DNA of 64,000 nt from Commensalibacter nepenthis (GCF_029953305.1 NZ_JASBAN010000001.1:434001-498000); one strand, 5' to 3'; counted from the stretch's first letter, positions 35,199-46,369 are shown. Notes: generated by a model not told the origin, from the sequence alone. A program made the numbers and translations.

Positions 35199-35202
35199 AA
35201 AA

Positions 35203-35706
35203 CTATTTCATTAATAGTTGAACTAAAAAACCAATAAAAGGGGTAACTAAAAATGATATCCAAGCCCCTTTCATACATTTTTGTAATCGATAGTAAATTC
35301 GAGTATTTTGTTGATTATGTCGTTCATATTTGAGTGTTAATTTCTCAATAATTTCTAACTCAGTTCCGAAATCGTTTTGAAAATCATCCATTCCTTGTAA
35401 TTTGATATTAGTATATACCCAAGGCGTAGAATAAAGTGTCGCTACACATAAACAAGCTGTTATTAGAATAAATATCAACATAATTAATGATGAAAAATAA
35501 AAAACCGGATGCATAAAAAAGACAGCACACAGAGCAATACTAATTGTAACTGTCCATCCAACTAAACTATTTGCTCTATTCTTTAACCGCTGCACTGCAT
35601 CATCTAATCTTTTTGCTTCTTCTTTAGCATATTCCAAAGATAGCCTTGCACACCAAAGTCGCAAACCATCCTCTTTGACTTCTCCAACCTCAATTTCTTG
35701 ATCCAT
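35203..35706 (-). CDS. Membrane protein within tail operon (moron-like)
   Basis: 167 aa from ATG 35706, with gagga 6 nt upstream. An N-terminal helix (SLEYAKEEAKRLDDAVQRLK) is followed by two membrane segments (about 45-95), a second soluble helix (FGTELEIIEKLTLKYERHNQ) and a third membrane segment at the C-terminus (ISFLVTPFIGFLVQLLMK). This coiled-coil/two-helix layout recalls SLATT-type or superinfection-exclusion membrane proteins, but no family is established. Not a virion part by its topology. Confidence 0.6.
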   Translation of the reverse strand: MDQEIEVGEVKEDGLRLWCARLSLEYAKEEAKRLDDAVQRLKNRANSLVGWTVTISIALCAVFFMHPVFYFSSLIMLIFILITACLCVATLYSTPWVYTNIKLQGMDDFQNDFGTELEIIEKLTLKYERHNQQNTRIYYRLQKCMKGAWISFLVTPFIGFLVQLLMK

Positions 35707-35800
35707 TATATTCCTCAACTGCTTTTTAAGAAATTATACTATATTTAACCCAAACAAATAATAGTAAATAGGAAACATTATTCCTATTTACTTTGAAATA

Positions 35801-36319
35801 TTAAACTTCTAATGTTTCATCCACTGATTCAAAGCGGAATTTACAAGCAATCGGTTGCAAGATTTTCGCATGGGTTGGAATAGATTGCCATTCCAACCAA
35901 TACCCATTATTCAACGCAAACGTTTTTCCTTGTGAAGGAACAATCATAGTCCCATTAAACTTCATGGTTTCACGTTGAACTTGCATAACTTTTGCCAATG
36001 CTTGCAATGTTGCCAATGAATCAGAAGCGGCAATAAAGGTAATGGTTAATTCAACAGTATTTGCTGTTGCCAAATATCCACCATATAAATTCCCTTCCAT
36101 TGAGGTTTGTGTTTCAACCATGGTTTGATGGGAAAAGCTGAATGGATTATCAGAGGTCATTCCCTCTAAGCTCAATGGAACGCCAACCAACGGGGATACA
36201 AACCCTGTTGCTGTTGATCCAAGACCCACAGTATCTGCTGCGGTGTTATTCATCCAAGGGTTAGACGCAATCAATGTTAATTTTGTATTAATTGCGGTAA
36301 TTGTTCTATTTGCTGCCAT
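35801..36319 (-). CDS. Tail tube protein
   Basis: 172 aa, immediately after the sheath gene (1-bp gap). TAINTKLTLIASNPWMNNTA, SLEGMTSDNPFSFSHQTMVE and MQVQRETMKFNGTMIVPS are consistent with the tube subunit of DUF3383-sheath phages. Beta-rich, no membrane segments. Confidence 0.7.
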   Translation of the reverse strand: MAANRTITAINTKLTLIASNPWMNNTAADTVGLGSTATGFVSPLVGVPLSLEGMTSDNPFSFSHQTMVETQTSMEGNLYGGYLATANTVELTITFIAASDSLATLQALAKVMQVQRETMKFNGTMIVPSQGKTFALNNGYWLEWQSIPTHAKILQPIACKFRFESVDETLEV

Positions 36320-36320
36320 G

Positions 36321-37940
<1,620 letters not shown>

Positions 37941-37945
37941 TTAAA

Positions 37946-37972
37946 TAAAAAAAGGACACATAAAATATGTCC
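37946..37972 (-). terminator. Intrinsic terminator upstream of sheath gene
   Basis: Minus strand GGACA-tattttatg-TGTCC stem then T7. Confidence 0.65.
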
Positions 37973-38021
37973 CTCGTTTCATAACGGGTTCTAACCCCGA
38001 AATTATTTGATGATTACTCCA

Positions 38022-38049
38022 ATAAAAAAGGCATCTTTTTACAGATGCC
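38022..38049 (-). terminator. Intrinsic terminator after 737-aa gene
   Basis: Minus strand GGCATCTGT-aaaa-AGATGCC stem followed by T6. Confidence 0.75.
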
Positions 38050-38082
38050 TTTTCCATAATTATCAGTTTAATCAACAGGTGA

Positions 38083-40296
38083 TTAAAAGTCAGATAACGC
38101 AACACGTTTCCATTTATTGGTTCCAACACAAACGTAATGATAATTCACGTCATCTTTGAATTCACCTACGGTACATGGCGCAGAAGCAGAAGATGGCGTT
38201 GATAATGTTCCCACAAATTGCTGTCCAACAATTTTAGGCGCAGAGATTTTATTGGTTAACTCAGCTGTTTGACCATAATATCCATTAACACCGCGGATAT
38301 TTGCACCGCCAGCAACATTACTTCCAACAAACAAATCACCCCTTGTATCTGCTTTTCCAGCGGCTTGATCTGCATCAGTATAATTCCCAGCATCTAATTT
38401 TAAGTAAACACCTTTCAATTCCTCACTATTTTGAAAAAATATTGATTTTCCAGTAGCTACTGATAAGCCCTGTTTCATCATTGGATAAATATCAAAGAAT
38501 GACTCTCTTACCCCAAACCGAACCAAAGGTTTCTTATTTTCAATTGAAGCACCAGTAGTAGTATTATAAAAATCAAAGCCACCATAATCATTCGTTGGAT
38601 CAATATTTGTAAATTCAGTATGGGCATTCCCTGGATAATACGTATTCCAAGTTTGCATCGATCCTTGTCCGTTGACTTTTTTCTGCGTTTGATTGTAACC
38701 CGCAGCTGAAGTTAAAATTGCTTTTCCAAATAATGCATTTCCATGTGCAGTGATCTGTTGTGCAAAATTAACAGAACCATCACCTTCTTGACATAATCCT
38801 TGGTTTGAATCATTTCCAAGCAAACAAACACCACCATAATGAGCCCCATTGTAATTAAAAACAATTGAACCCATACGGTCTCCATCAAACAACCCTTTTT
38901 TACGATCCCTCTTGCTATTATAATCCATCACTAGGCGTACACCATAATCACGCCAGTCATTATATTTAACCACTTCTCTATTAATAATGGTATTCATATG
39001 TATAATACTAGAATAATCACTAGGTGATAAACGACTGGCAAAAGAATTCATAATATGATTAGAACCAACGATAGGATCCTTACTATAACCATTTTTATCA
39101 ATAACGTGTGGTGCACCATCTCCACCTATAAATGTACTAAATCCAGAAAATTCTAATCCATCACCAACGGTTTGCGCCACAAATGCCCGAGGCAATCCAT
39201 CAGGACCGTTAACAAGGTAAGCATAACTATCTTCCGTTACTGCATTTGGATGACAATTTGGACGGCATTCAAAAGAAGTGGTCCATCCATGAAAGGTTAA
39301 ACTGTGCGGTTTGGTCCAATTATGAGCGCGAAAATCGAATTCTTCTCTCTCATATTCATTTGCAATTGCTGTAGCATTGTCACCAATAACTCTGCTACCT
39401 TCGGCAACCATAAATTCATTTTCAGCAAAAATTTTATTTGAAACACCAATAAATACCATCGGAACTTTATATGTGGACAACTCATTATCCAAATAGTGCA
39501 CATCTGGAATTAGATGATTAGCAGTAGCAACACCATTTCTTACAGCCCAATCATAAACATAAATATGATTTGCATCCCATGATTTGATATAACCCCAATA
39601 TCTATTTGGCACTATTAAATTTGGGTAACTTTTCATATTTGGATCAATCACATTGGTTGCAATATACATCCCTTGATGAAGCTGCGACATTTGCTCATCA
39701 GTCATTGGAGAAGACAAAGTAACGACCCCCACACCAAAAGAAGAAGCCTGCGTAACTATTCGTGCTGGCGTATTATCATCATAATGATAAAAACCAACAG
39801 TGGCCATATCACCGTTAGTAATCGCACTTGCACCAACACGATAATCCAACCCAGAAACAGCAGCTTGACCGTCACCACTGCTCATTCCACCAGCCGATGA
39901 AAAAACACACAATGTACAGCCAGCATTATAATTTCCATAGGGTCGACCGTAAACAGAAAGAGATGTCGGAACAGTTTTCCCGTTTGTGTCATAATCACCA
40001 CCAAACTGCACCGTTTCTTTTCCCAAAGTAAAAAAAGATTGATCATCTGGAACTAATTTTATCAATGGACGTTTAACGATTGTTCCATCGCTCGATTGAT
40101 ATTGGTCAACAATTTTTAATTGTGATGCCGTAATACCCAAAGGGGTAGTTATATCCCTAGTATTGATAGTTTGTGTATCATCAGCCTTAAGTGTTGTAAT
40201 ATTATCCTTCGCATGCCCACATGCCAACGATAGCATAAAACCAAAACAAGCCATCGTTATGCTTGTATTGATCTTCAACATTCCTCTTAAATTCAT
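38083..40296 (-). CDS. Large secreted/appendage protein of unknown function
   Basis: 737 aa with an apparent signal peptide (MLKINTSITMACFGFMLSLA, cleavage about CGHA-KDN), odd for a virion part. The mature region is beta-rich (VYGRPYGNYNAGCTLCVFSS; GNAHTEFTNIDPTNDYGGFD). It ends in a small module VGEFKDDVNYHYVCVGTNKW, a C-terminal end type seen on proteins of acetic acid bacterial phages. aaggt lies 9 nt before ATG 40296. Located between the connector and sheath genes; may be a cell-surface conversion protein or a tail appendage. Confidence 0.6.
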   Translation of the reverse strand: MNLRGMLKINTSITMACFGFMLSLACGHAKDNITTLKADDTQTINTRDITTPLGITASQLKIVDQYQSSDGTIVKRPLIKLVPDDQSFFTLGKETVQFGGDYDTNGKTVPTSLSVYGRPYGNYNAGCTLCVFSSAGGMSSGDGQAAVSGLDYRVGASAITNGDMATVGFYHYDDNTPARIVTQASSFGVGVVTLSSPMTDEQMSQLHQGMYIATNVIDPNMKSYPNLIVPNRYWGYIKSWDANHIYVYDWAVRNGVATANHLIPDVHYLDNELSTYKVPMVFIGVSNKIFAENEFMVAEGSRVIGDNATAIANEYEREEFDFRAHNWTKPHSLTFHGWTTSFECRPNCHPNAVTEDSYAYLVNGPDGLPRAFVAQTVGDGLEFSGFSTFIGGDGAPHVIDKNGYSKDPIVGSNHIMNSFASRLSPSDYSSIIHMNTIINREVVKYNDWRDYGVRLVMDYNSKRDRKKGLFDGDRMGSIVFNYNGAHYGGVCLLGNDSNQGLCQEGDGSVNFAQQITAHGNALFGKAILTSAAGYNQTQKKVNGQGSMQTWNTYYPGNAHTEFTNIDPTNDYGGFDFYNTTTGASIENKKPLVRFGVRESFFDIYPMMKQGLSVATGKSIFFQNSEELKGVYLKLDAGNYTDADQAAGKADTRGDLFVGSNVAGGANIRGVNGYYGQTAELTNKISAPKIVGQQFVGTLSTPSSASAPCTVGEFKDDVNYHYVCVGTNKWKRVALSDF

Positions 40297-40472
40297 TTGT
40301 TATTTACCTTGTAAATATATTGTAATTATTAATAAAATTTTGTAATATTTTTATGAAAATAAAATAAAAAAAGTAATATATCACGATATATTACTTGTCC
40401 TATTCTTTATCTTATTTAATTGTTCTCTTAGTCTATGTTATAAAAATTAGCGCTATGCTCAATTGAACATTT

Positions 40473-40832
40473 CTAAAATTCATTGGTTTGATTAATACTT
40501 AATGCTTTTTGTATCTTGATATAATGAACGAACGCAGCACTGACGATTGCTAAGGAAGGTGTTAATGTAAACAAAGAAGCAAAAAGAATTAATATTGTTT
40601 GACCTGATGGGTTATTCACAGTTGGGGTCATAAAAAGATACCAATATGACAAACCCCAACCAATTGCACAGACAAGAACCAGTGTGATTAATGATGGTAA
40701 TTTACTGACTTTCGCCATGTTAAGTTGCGATGATTTAAACGGAAACGTCAGCAATGCGATGGCTGCACCAAGAGCAATAATAAACCCCAGACCACCAATC
40801 ATTCCCGCTTTAAATATAACAATTGAATCCAT
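40473..40832 (-). CDS. Three-helix membrane protein in prophage
   Basis: 119 aa with three to four hydrophobic segments (KAGMIGGLGFIIALGAAIAL; SLITLVLVCAIGWGLSYWYL; ILILFASLFTLTPSLAIVSA). No family recognised. Likely a lysogeny/accessory membrane gene. Confidence 0.6.
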   Translation of the reverse strand: MDSIVIFKAGMIGGLGFIIALGAAIALLTFPFKSSQLNMAKVSKLPSLITLVLVCAIGWGLSYWYLFMTPTVNNPSGQTILILFASLFTLTPSLAIVSAAFVHYIKIQKALSINQTNEF

Positions 40833-40924
40833 AAAAGATCCTTTATATAAATCAACCCACTTTTAATCACTATAATAAAGTTTTTTATTCAACACAATCT
40901 TCTTGTGTTGATATAACCAACAAC

Positions 40925-41515
40925 CTATTTAAGACCCAATGCTTTTTTTAGCTGACCAAACTCACCGCTTAATGATGCCTTACGTTCTTCAATTTCATCT
41001 TATTTTTCACGATCATCGTCAAATCCTCGGATAATAATATAATCTATGAAATTTTTTCTATAAGGGCGTATCTAAATTGTAAATATCCCCCAATCAATAG
41101 GTGCCTCATAAAAAAATTTAGCCCCATCATGTAAAGTTTAAGGCATATTTTCATATCATCACTATATAATGGAAATAAAATATTGCTGTATTATGCAAAT
41201 TGCTCTCTCGCTCAACTGTCATTAAATCTTATTTCAAATGCTTTGACCATTTTATATGATTTAATATTCTTGTTGCCATAAAATTCAATAGAGACAATCA
41301 CTTCATAAACTTTATGTACAATTTTATGCTGAGCAGTATATCTTGTTTGGCTATATGAAAGCGTTCTTTCCCTAGAAGATTATATCAAGATATAAGGGGT
41401 TTGAGATGGAAATATTCTCTTGTTTAACCCATTCACAATGGATAATTTCTCACCGTTAATCGTTACCACTTTACATATAAATTTCGCAAAAAATTATGCA
41501 AATTCCTTATGATAT
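40925..41515 (-). pseudogene. Decayed phage gene at head-tail connector position
   Basis: The minus strand keeps protein-like pieces broken by stops and frame changes. One reads CKVVTINGEKLSIVNGLNKR then TPYILI-stop, then SRERTLSYSQTRYTAQHKIV and HKVYEVIVSIEFYGNKNIKS. Another reads AKFFYEAPIDWGIFTI-stop-IRPYRKNFIDYIIIRGFDDD, then DEIEERKASLSGEFGQLKKA to a stop at 40925. Placement just before the sheath module and the VxVxVEFYG pattern recall gp12-like/LIC_12616 neck proteins. The family is tentative; decay itself is clear. Confidence 0.5.
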
Positions 41516-41539
41516 AATCCTTTTTCTATTTCTGATTTA

Positions 41540-42328
41540 TCATAATTTATCCCTTAATTCTTTATTTATCGAAGCAAACGCATATTGTAGCTTATATTGA
41601 TACCGATGATCCCCTTTGGCATTATATTTCTTCGCCACGCTAGAAAAAGTCATTACGTCCCAGCCTGTGATATATTTTTTAATGATAGCTTTTTTATACT
41701 TTAATTGCATCCCAGGTTGTAAATGATGCTGATTTATTGCTGGATTTAACTGCTTAATAATTCCAATCGTTGTATGATGTGACGAGGCAATTTTATTTAA
41801 ATTATCTCCTGCTTTCACATTTAAACGATATTCAGTATCCTCATTAATAACTGTTCTATACCCATATTTAGCATGACGCATTAACAAATACGCAATTCCT
41901 GCTTGAATATTCAACTGGGGATTATGTCGAATTTTCTCTTTGTTATTAAAAGTTAAATTCGGTTTATATTCAGGGGGAATAATCAGTTCAGCACCTTCAC
42001 TTTGAATATGTATTTTACCATTTTTTAACCGAGTTTTCTTTAAATGTAATACCGCTTTTAATCCAGCATCACCCCTATTCCCAATTTGCATCGGACGTAA
42101 ACGCCACGCAGAATTTTTATGCCCGCTTTCTATCCATATAATTGCTTTGACCATGCGCCAATCTAAATCATGATAATTTGACGCTGGGTATTTGTTTTTA
42201 AGATAGCGATTAAATGTATCCACGATTTGACGAATATCAGAATCATACTGATTTCTCATTTCATTTGTTTGACTGAAATTATCTGAACAATAACTATGAC
42301 ATGCAGCGGGCATGCCATCATAAGACAT
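41540..42328 (-). CDS. Lytic transglycosylase with LysM domain
   Basis: 262 aa. The SLT-like catalytic domain has RMVKAIIWIESGHKNSAW (catalytic E about 65), RPMQIGNRGDAGLKAVL and NIQAGIAYLLMRHAKYG. A LysM module follows (YRLNVKAGDNLNKIASSHHT ... LNPAINQHHLQPGMQLKY). No signal peptide. It sits among connector genes, so it could be virion-borne for entry or an extra lysis enzyme; the true endolysin candidate is at 20196. Confidence 0.8.
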   Translation of the reverse strand: MSYDGMPAACHSYCSDNFSQTNEMRNQYDSDIRQIVDTFNRYLKNKYPASNYHDLDWRMVKAIIWIESGHKNSAWRLRPMQIGNRGDAGLKAVLHLKKTRLKNGKIHIQSEGAELIIPPEYKPNLTFNNKEKIRHNPQLNIQAGIAYLLMRHAKYGYRTVINEDTEYRLNVKAGDNLNKIASSHHTTIGIIKQLNPAINQHHLQPGMQLKYKKAIIKKYITGWDVMTFSSVAKKYNAKGDHRYQYKLQYAFASINKELRDKL

Positions 42329-42377
42329 GTCCAGCCTCTTTTATATTTTAAACTGTAAAAGATTTATCAACAGAGCA

Positions 42378-42422
42378 ATAAAAAAGGTCTTTATTGACCT
42401 GAATATCAAGCCTAAAGACCTT
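42378..42422 (-). terminator. Strong terminator upstream of the transglycosylase gene
   Basis: aaggtcttta / taaagacctt form a perfect 10-bp stem, extended by gagcaa/ttgctc, with an inner ggtc/gacc hairpin and a T6 run on the minus strand. Confidence 0.75.
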
Positions 42423-42539
42423 GCTCTTAATAGATGATTTTATAAAATAAACACAATAAAACCATTCTGAAGATAATATACCATCTTTAATCAAAAGACG
42501 CAAGTGTATAAATCATAATCTTTGAAATTAATGACGATC

Positions 42540-42975
42540 TTAAGGAACAGGTTTACTTGCATATACGACTCTTAGGCACTGCCCTGACAAATTCCTACTT
42601 CATAATGATACTCAAAATATGTGGTTACACTATAACAATCTATATGTAGGAATTAATTTTCTAATTTCCTGCAAAAGAGCCACGGTAAGTAGTGGTATGC
42701 TACTTTTTTGTTTTGCATGAGGCTTTTGTGACTTGGCAAAAAATTTTGTTTGTTTTGCAAAGGGCTTATGTGATTTCGCATGAGTTTTTTTGCTCTTAAC
42801 ATGTGGATGAGTAGGTATGTTACTCTCCTAATCAGCGATGCCAACACCCATCACAATTTCTTTGGCACTATTTGCACAAACACCAAATTCTGAATGATAT
42901 TCAAAATAAGCAACTACCGAACATAAATCTTCATCTTGATCTTCAGCATCGATGATAATTCTTTAATTTCAATAT
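42540..42975 (-). pseudogene. Two diverged remnants of a small YFEYH-type protein
   Basis: Minus strand 42828-42975 reads DQDEDLCSVVAYFEYHSEFG, VCANSAKEIVMGVGIAD to a TAG. Downstream (about 42560-42650) a related piece reads CYSVTTYFEYHYEVGICQGS before a stop. Between them is a lysine/histidine-rich stretch (KKTHAKSHKPFAKQTKFFAK). They appear to be decayed tandem paralogues of unknown function. Confidence 0.4.
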
Positions 42976-43025
42976 CTTCACTATATAATATATAAATTTT
43001 TTTATATTTTTATTTTTCTTAACTT

Positions 43026-43439
43026 TTACTCAACATAATCTTCAAGCACCGCATCATCATCTTCTGGTTTATCGAGTTGTGCGACCACGGCGACTTTGCA
43101 CCAATCAGAATTCTCCCATGCTTCCAAGCGTTGTACGACCAGCCAACGCCTGCCATAAAACTCCAATAAATCCCCACCCGCACCACGAACACGATCAATG
43201 CCAAAAGCCTGACCATTAACATACACAACTTTGCGCTCGCCTTGTTGGTTTAAAAAATGAGAATGCGTTAATTTATCCCCTGGCACAGACTGAATTTGCA
43301 ACTCTACTTGAATGGGGTCTTCGTAAATCGGCTTTTGCTGAGTTCCTTCTAACTCATATCCTTTGGATCGATACAAAGACCCCATAATGTTGGGATTCAC
43401 AACCCCAATCATTCCCCTAACCAAGTCATGGATTTTCAT
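43026..43439 (-). CDS. Phage head-tail connector protein (137 aa)
   Basis: MKIHDLVRGMIGVVNPNIMG, IQVELQIQSVPGDKLTHSHF and LLEFYGRRWLVVQRLEAWEN with WCKVAVVAQLD form the pattern of a connector protein found between DUF4054 and sheath genes in related phages. Start ATG 43439 is preceded by aaaggga. It appears intact, unlike the next gene in the usual order. Confidence 0.7.
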   Translation of the reverse strand: MKIHDLVRGMIGVVNPNIMGSLYRSKGYELEGTQQKPIYEDPIQVELQIQSVPGDKLTHSHFLNQQGERKVVYVNGQAFGIDRVRGAGGDLLEFYGRRWLVVQRLEAWENSDWCKVAVVAQLDKPEDDDAVLEDYVE

Positions 43440-43579
43440 GATTATTTCCCTTTTACTTTATGTATCGTGACATCTTATTGAAAAACCCCTCCTCGTTTTT
43501 TAAACAATATGCAGGGCTATAAATCTCGAATAATCGAAATTTATAAGCCCTTTATGTATTCATTAAATTTCAGAAAAAA

Positions 43580-44473
43580 TTATTTAATTAATTGATCTGA
43601 ATCACTATACGAATAAGTCATTTTTCCTGTTTGAATATTCAAATTTGCTTTGACAATCGGAACAATTACACCCGACTGTTGATAATAATCTTTTTGATAA
43701 TAACGAGCGTCATTCAAACCACTTTGACCTTGATCGTTCACCATATAAAAGAATGTTTGAATAGGCAATTTTGCAGGTTCTGCAACTAAGTTATTAGCTG
43801 TTAAAGGTGCTACATTAATCAATATTTCATTATAACTGTAACTACCTCTGATATCTTGCAATAATTTTTGAGCATTTAATGCTTGGTTAAATGCATTGGC
43901 GGTATCGGTTCTGTTACTTGACAGATCAAACCCACATTGATGACGTAACCTATCAGAGCTATTATCCGCAATAGATGTAAAATGATTAATCCATGATGCC
44001 GCTGTATTAATTCCCTGATCCTGACATGCTTTACTGACTGTTGGATAAGTATAATGCTCACCACATCGATATACCCTTCCATCAGTCCAACCATCTACTG
44101 GAAAAATACATCTAGCCTCATCCCCCACTTTCCCTTTGGGAACAATCATCGAGGGATAATAAATCAATCCCAATGTTTTATTTTGAAAAGCTTTGTCAAT
44201 TGGAATATCCCGTCTAATATACATAAAAGGAATACCTTTTTTTATATAAGATTGATAACTGGGATCCCACACATGATAACTTGTAGATGGACTGGTAAAT
44301 CGAATTAAATTCCCTGAACATAAATATCCAGGCTTATCGCTTGATCCGCAATTCTTAACGATTTTATTATAATTAGCTATTAAATCTTGGGCAACATTAG
44401 CATCTGCTTTATTTGCAAATCCTGCTGCAGACACGACAACAGTCATTAATGAAATTACATGAATAAATTTCAT
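43580..44473 (-). CDS. Halovibrin (HvnA)-like secreted protein, copy A
   Basis: 297 aa with a signal peptide (MKFIHVISLMTVVVSAAGFA, cleavage after ADA about 26). Conserved blocks: NKIVKNCGSSDKPGYLCSGN, YHVWDPSY, GIPFMYIRRD, LGLIYYPS, CIFPVDGWTDGRVYRCGEHY, CQDQGINTAASWINHF, RHQCGFDL, LPIQTFFYMV and SGLNDARYYQKDYYQ. The order resembles proteins annotated halovibrin HvnA; V. fischeri HvnA/HvnB are described as secreted NAD+ glycohydrolases. It is a close paralogue of the next gene. Activity here is inferred. Confidence 0.65.
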   Translation of the reverse strand: MKFIHVISLMTVVVSAAGFANKADANVAQDLIANYNKIVKNCGSSDKPGYLCSGNLIRFTSPSTSYHVWDPSYQSYIKKGIPFMYIRRDIPIDKAFQNKTLGLIYYPSMIVPKGKVGDEARCIFPVDGWTDGRVYRCGEHYTYPTVSKACQDQGINTAASWINHFTSIADNSSDRLRHQCGFDLSSNRTDTANAFNQALNAQKLLQDIRGSYSYNEILINVAPLTANNLVAEPAKLPIQTFFYMVNDQGQSGLNDARYYQKDYYQQSGVIVPIVKANLNIQTGKMTYSYSDSDQLIK

Positions 44474-44521
44474 ATTATGCTATCCTTTGATTTTTTAATG
44501 AAAATTTTTATATATTAACAA

Positions 44522-45472
44522 TTATTTGTTAACATTTTGATCAGCAATATTATAACTGTAAAGAACTTTACCGAATGTACTATCTTGATGAACTTTTACA
44601 ATCGGAATAATAATATGGTTATTTAGATCATAATATCTTTTTTGGAAAAAACGTGCATCCTCTAACCCAGAATTTCCTTTTGTATCTGTTGTATAGAAAA
44701 ATGCTTGTATCGGAAGATTTTGTGCATTCCTTATATGACCATTACTGTCCGCTGGCCATAATTTCATAATTATCTCATTATAATACATAAAAGTATCACC
44801 ATTGATTACACCCTCAGATACCGCTAGATCACGACCTTTTAACATCTCATTGAACATATCTGCTCTATTGGCTGTACCTTGTTCAATGTTAAAGCCACAT
44901 TGATGAATACCTCGTGTCCAACTTGTCCCATCTGATGCTTTTGGAACAGAAATAAAATGTTGATACCAGCCTTGTGCAGTATAAATTCCTTGTTCTTGAC
45001 AACTACGGCTTGCATTGCCATGTGTATTACTATCTAGGGTATTAACCCCACAGCCTTTGACCCGTTCATTGGTATCTGCATCTACTGGAAATGCACATGT
45101 AAATTCAGCTTGTAATTTAGTTTGTGGTCTAATAAGTGGAGGATAATAAATAACTCCAAAATATTGACCATTAAATTCAAGACGGCTTTTTACATCCCGA
45201 CGTATATACATAAAAGAAACACCATTCTCATTTTGATATGAGGTTGAGGGTGCTTCCCATGGTAAATAACTATGATTATTCGTTGTAAACCGAACAAGAT
45301 TCCCTGAACATAAATAAGCAGGTTGATCGCTTGATCCGCAATTTTTTACAATCTTATTATAATTAGCTGTTAAATCTTGCGCAATATTAGCATCTGCTGA
45401 ACTAGAGAACCCCACTACGCTAATTGCAGACACAATAACAGCCATCAATGAAATTTCATGAAGGAATTTCAT
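44522..45472 (-). CDS. Halovibrin (HvnA)-like secreted protein, copy B
   Basis: 316 aa, signal peptide cleaved after ADA (about 29). It shares with copy A the blocks NKIVKNCGSSDQPAYLCSGN, GVSFMYIRRD, FGVIYYPP, CAFPVDADTNERVKGCG, CQEQGIYTAQGWYQHF, HQCGFNIEQG, LPIQAFFYTT and SGLEDARFFQKRYYDLN. 48 bp separate the two genes, a tandem duplication that has diverged. Aaggaatttc lies before the ATG. Likely exported by Sec from the lysogen; not a virion protein. Confidence 0.65.
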   Translation of the reverse strand: MKFLHEISLMAVIVSAISVVGFSSSADANIAQDLTANYNKIVKNCGSSDQPAYLCSGNLVRFTTNNHSYLPWEAPSTSYQNENGVSFMYIRRDVKSRLEFNGQYFGVIYYPPLIRPQTKLQAEFTCAFPVDADTNERVKGCGVNTLDSNTHGNASRSCQEQGIYTAQGWYQHFISVPKASDGTSWTRGIHQCGFNIEQGTANRADMFNEMLKGRDLAVSEGVINGDTFMYYNEIIMKLWPADSNGHIRNAQNLPIQAFFYTTDTKGNSGLEDARFFQKRYYDLNNHIIIPIVKVHQDSTFGKVLYSYNIADQNVNK

Positions 45473-45574
45473 GGCGTGTTTATCCTTAAATTTTAAATGA
45501 AATTTGAAAAAAATATTTTTAAAAAGAAAATATTTACTAGGTTATAATCCTAGTTATTTTGAATTAGATATTAA

Positions 45575-46369
45575 TTATCCCAACTCAAATTGATTTACAT
45601 TAATATCTTTGACTGACATACCTGCCAAAATAATTGTGTGATTTTCTAATTCAATAATAGCATTGCCGTTGACATCAATTGCTTTAACCAAAATCTCATT
45701 TAAACTATTTTGATCTAGACCATATTGATATAAACTAATTTTATTTTTTGCATTTAAATTAAAATTCAAAATCATGGTTTTTCCTCCAGTAACAGAGGAT
45801 TTGACAAACATAAAACTATTACTTGAATTATTGCCTCCAGAAAAAACAGACATTCCTGTGCCTGCAGAAAAAACTGTATTTCCACTCCCTGAAAACATCC
45901 ACAATGATGACAAAGCATCATTATTAGGATAAGCCCAAAGCGTTAAATTTGCTGTTGATTGAGAAGCATTGATCATACACCCCCCTTTATCTCCAACAAC
46001 AAACCCGTTCTCACCAAAAGCATCAAGGGTTAAATTCAATCCATCACTCAGAAAGATTGATGCAGTACCATTGACTTCAGCATATGTTTTTCCAGTGCCG
46101 TTTAAAAAGCTTAAATCACGATCCGCATAGATTGTATTATTGCTTCCTTTAACAACCTGCAAGTTAGTATTAGAAACACCATGCACTGTTGCATTGGTTG
46201 AATTATTAATACTACTTTGTGCTACATTGTTTTTATCATAATTAATAAGGAATGCAGTATAATTATCCCCTCCTGAAATAGTACTACCCCCTAAAAGTTT
46301 ATTAATACTATTACTCACGGGTGTATTTAAAGTAATTACACCTTGATTTTGATAATCATTGATTGTCAT
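45575..46369 (-). CDS. Beta-roll/decoration-like phage protein
   Basis: 264 aa, low-complexity and Asn/Ser/Gly rich, with degenerate beta-roll pattern (SGSGNTVFSAGTGMSVFSGG). The C-terminus, NKISLYQYGLDQNSLNEIL then GNAIIELENHTIILAGMSV, resembles the end of RTX-like or acetobacterial surface repeat proteins. No signal peptide. It may be a capsid decoration or an exported adhesin; uncertain. Confidence 0.55.
   Translation of the reverse strand: MTINDYQNQGVITLNTPVSNSINKLLGGSTISGGDNYTAFLINYDKNNVAQSSINNSTNATVHGVSNTNLQVVKGSNNTIYADRDLSFLNGTGKTYAEVNGTASIFLSDGLNLTLDAFGENGFVVGDKGGCMINASQSTANLTLWAYPNNDALSSLWMFSGSGNTVFSAGTGMSVFSGGNNSSNSFMFVKSSVTGGKTMILNFNLNAKNKISLYQYGLDQNSLNEILVKAIDVNGNAIIELENHTIILAGMSVKDINVNQFELG

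Noticed and set aside
35048-35278. 76-codon minus-strand frame overlapping the membrane protein gene
   Set aside because: Reads the complement of the proline-rich peptide (glycine/valine-rich shadow) and overlaps a better gene.
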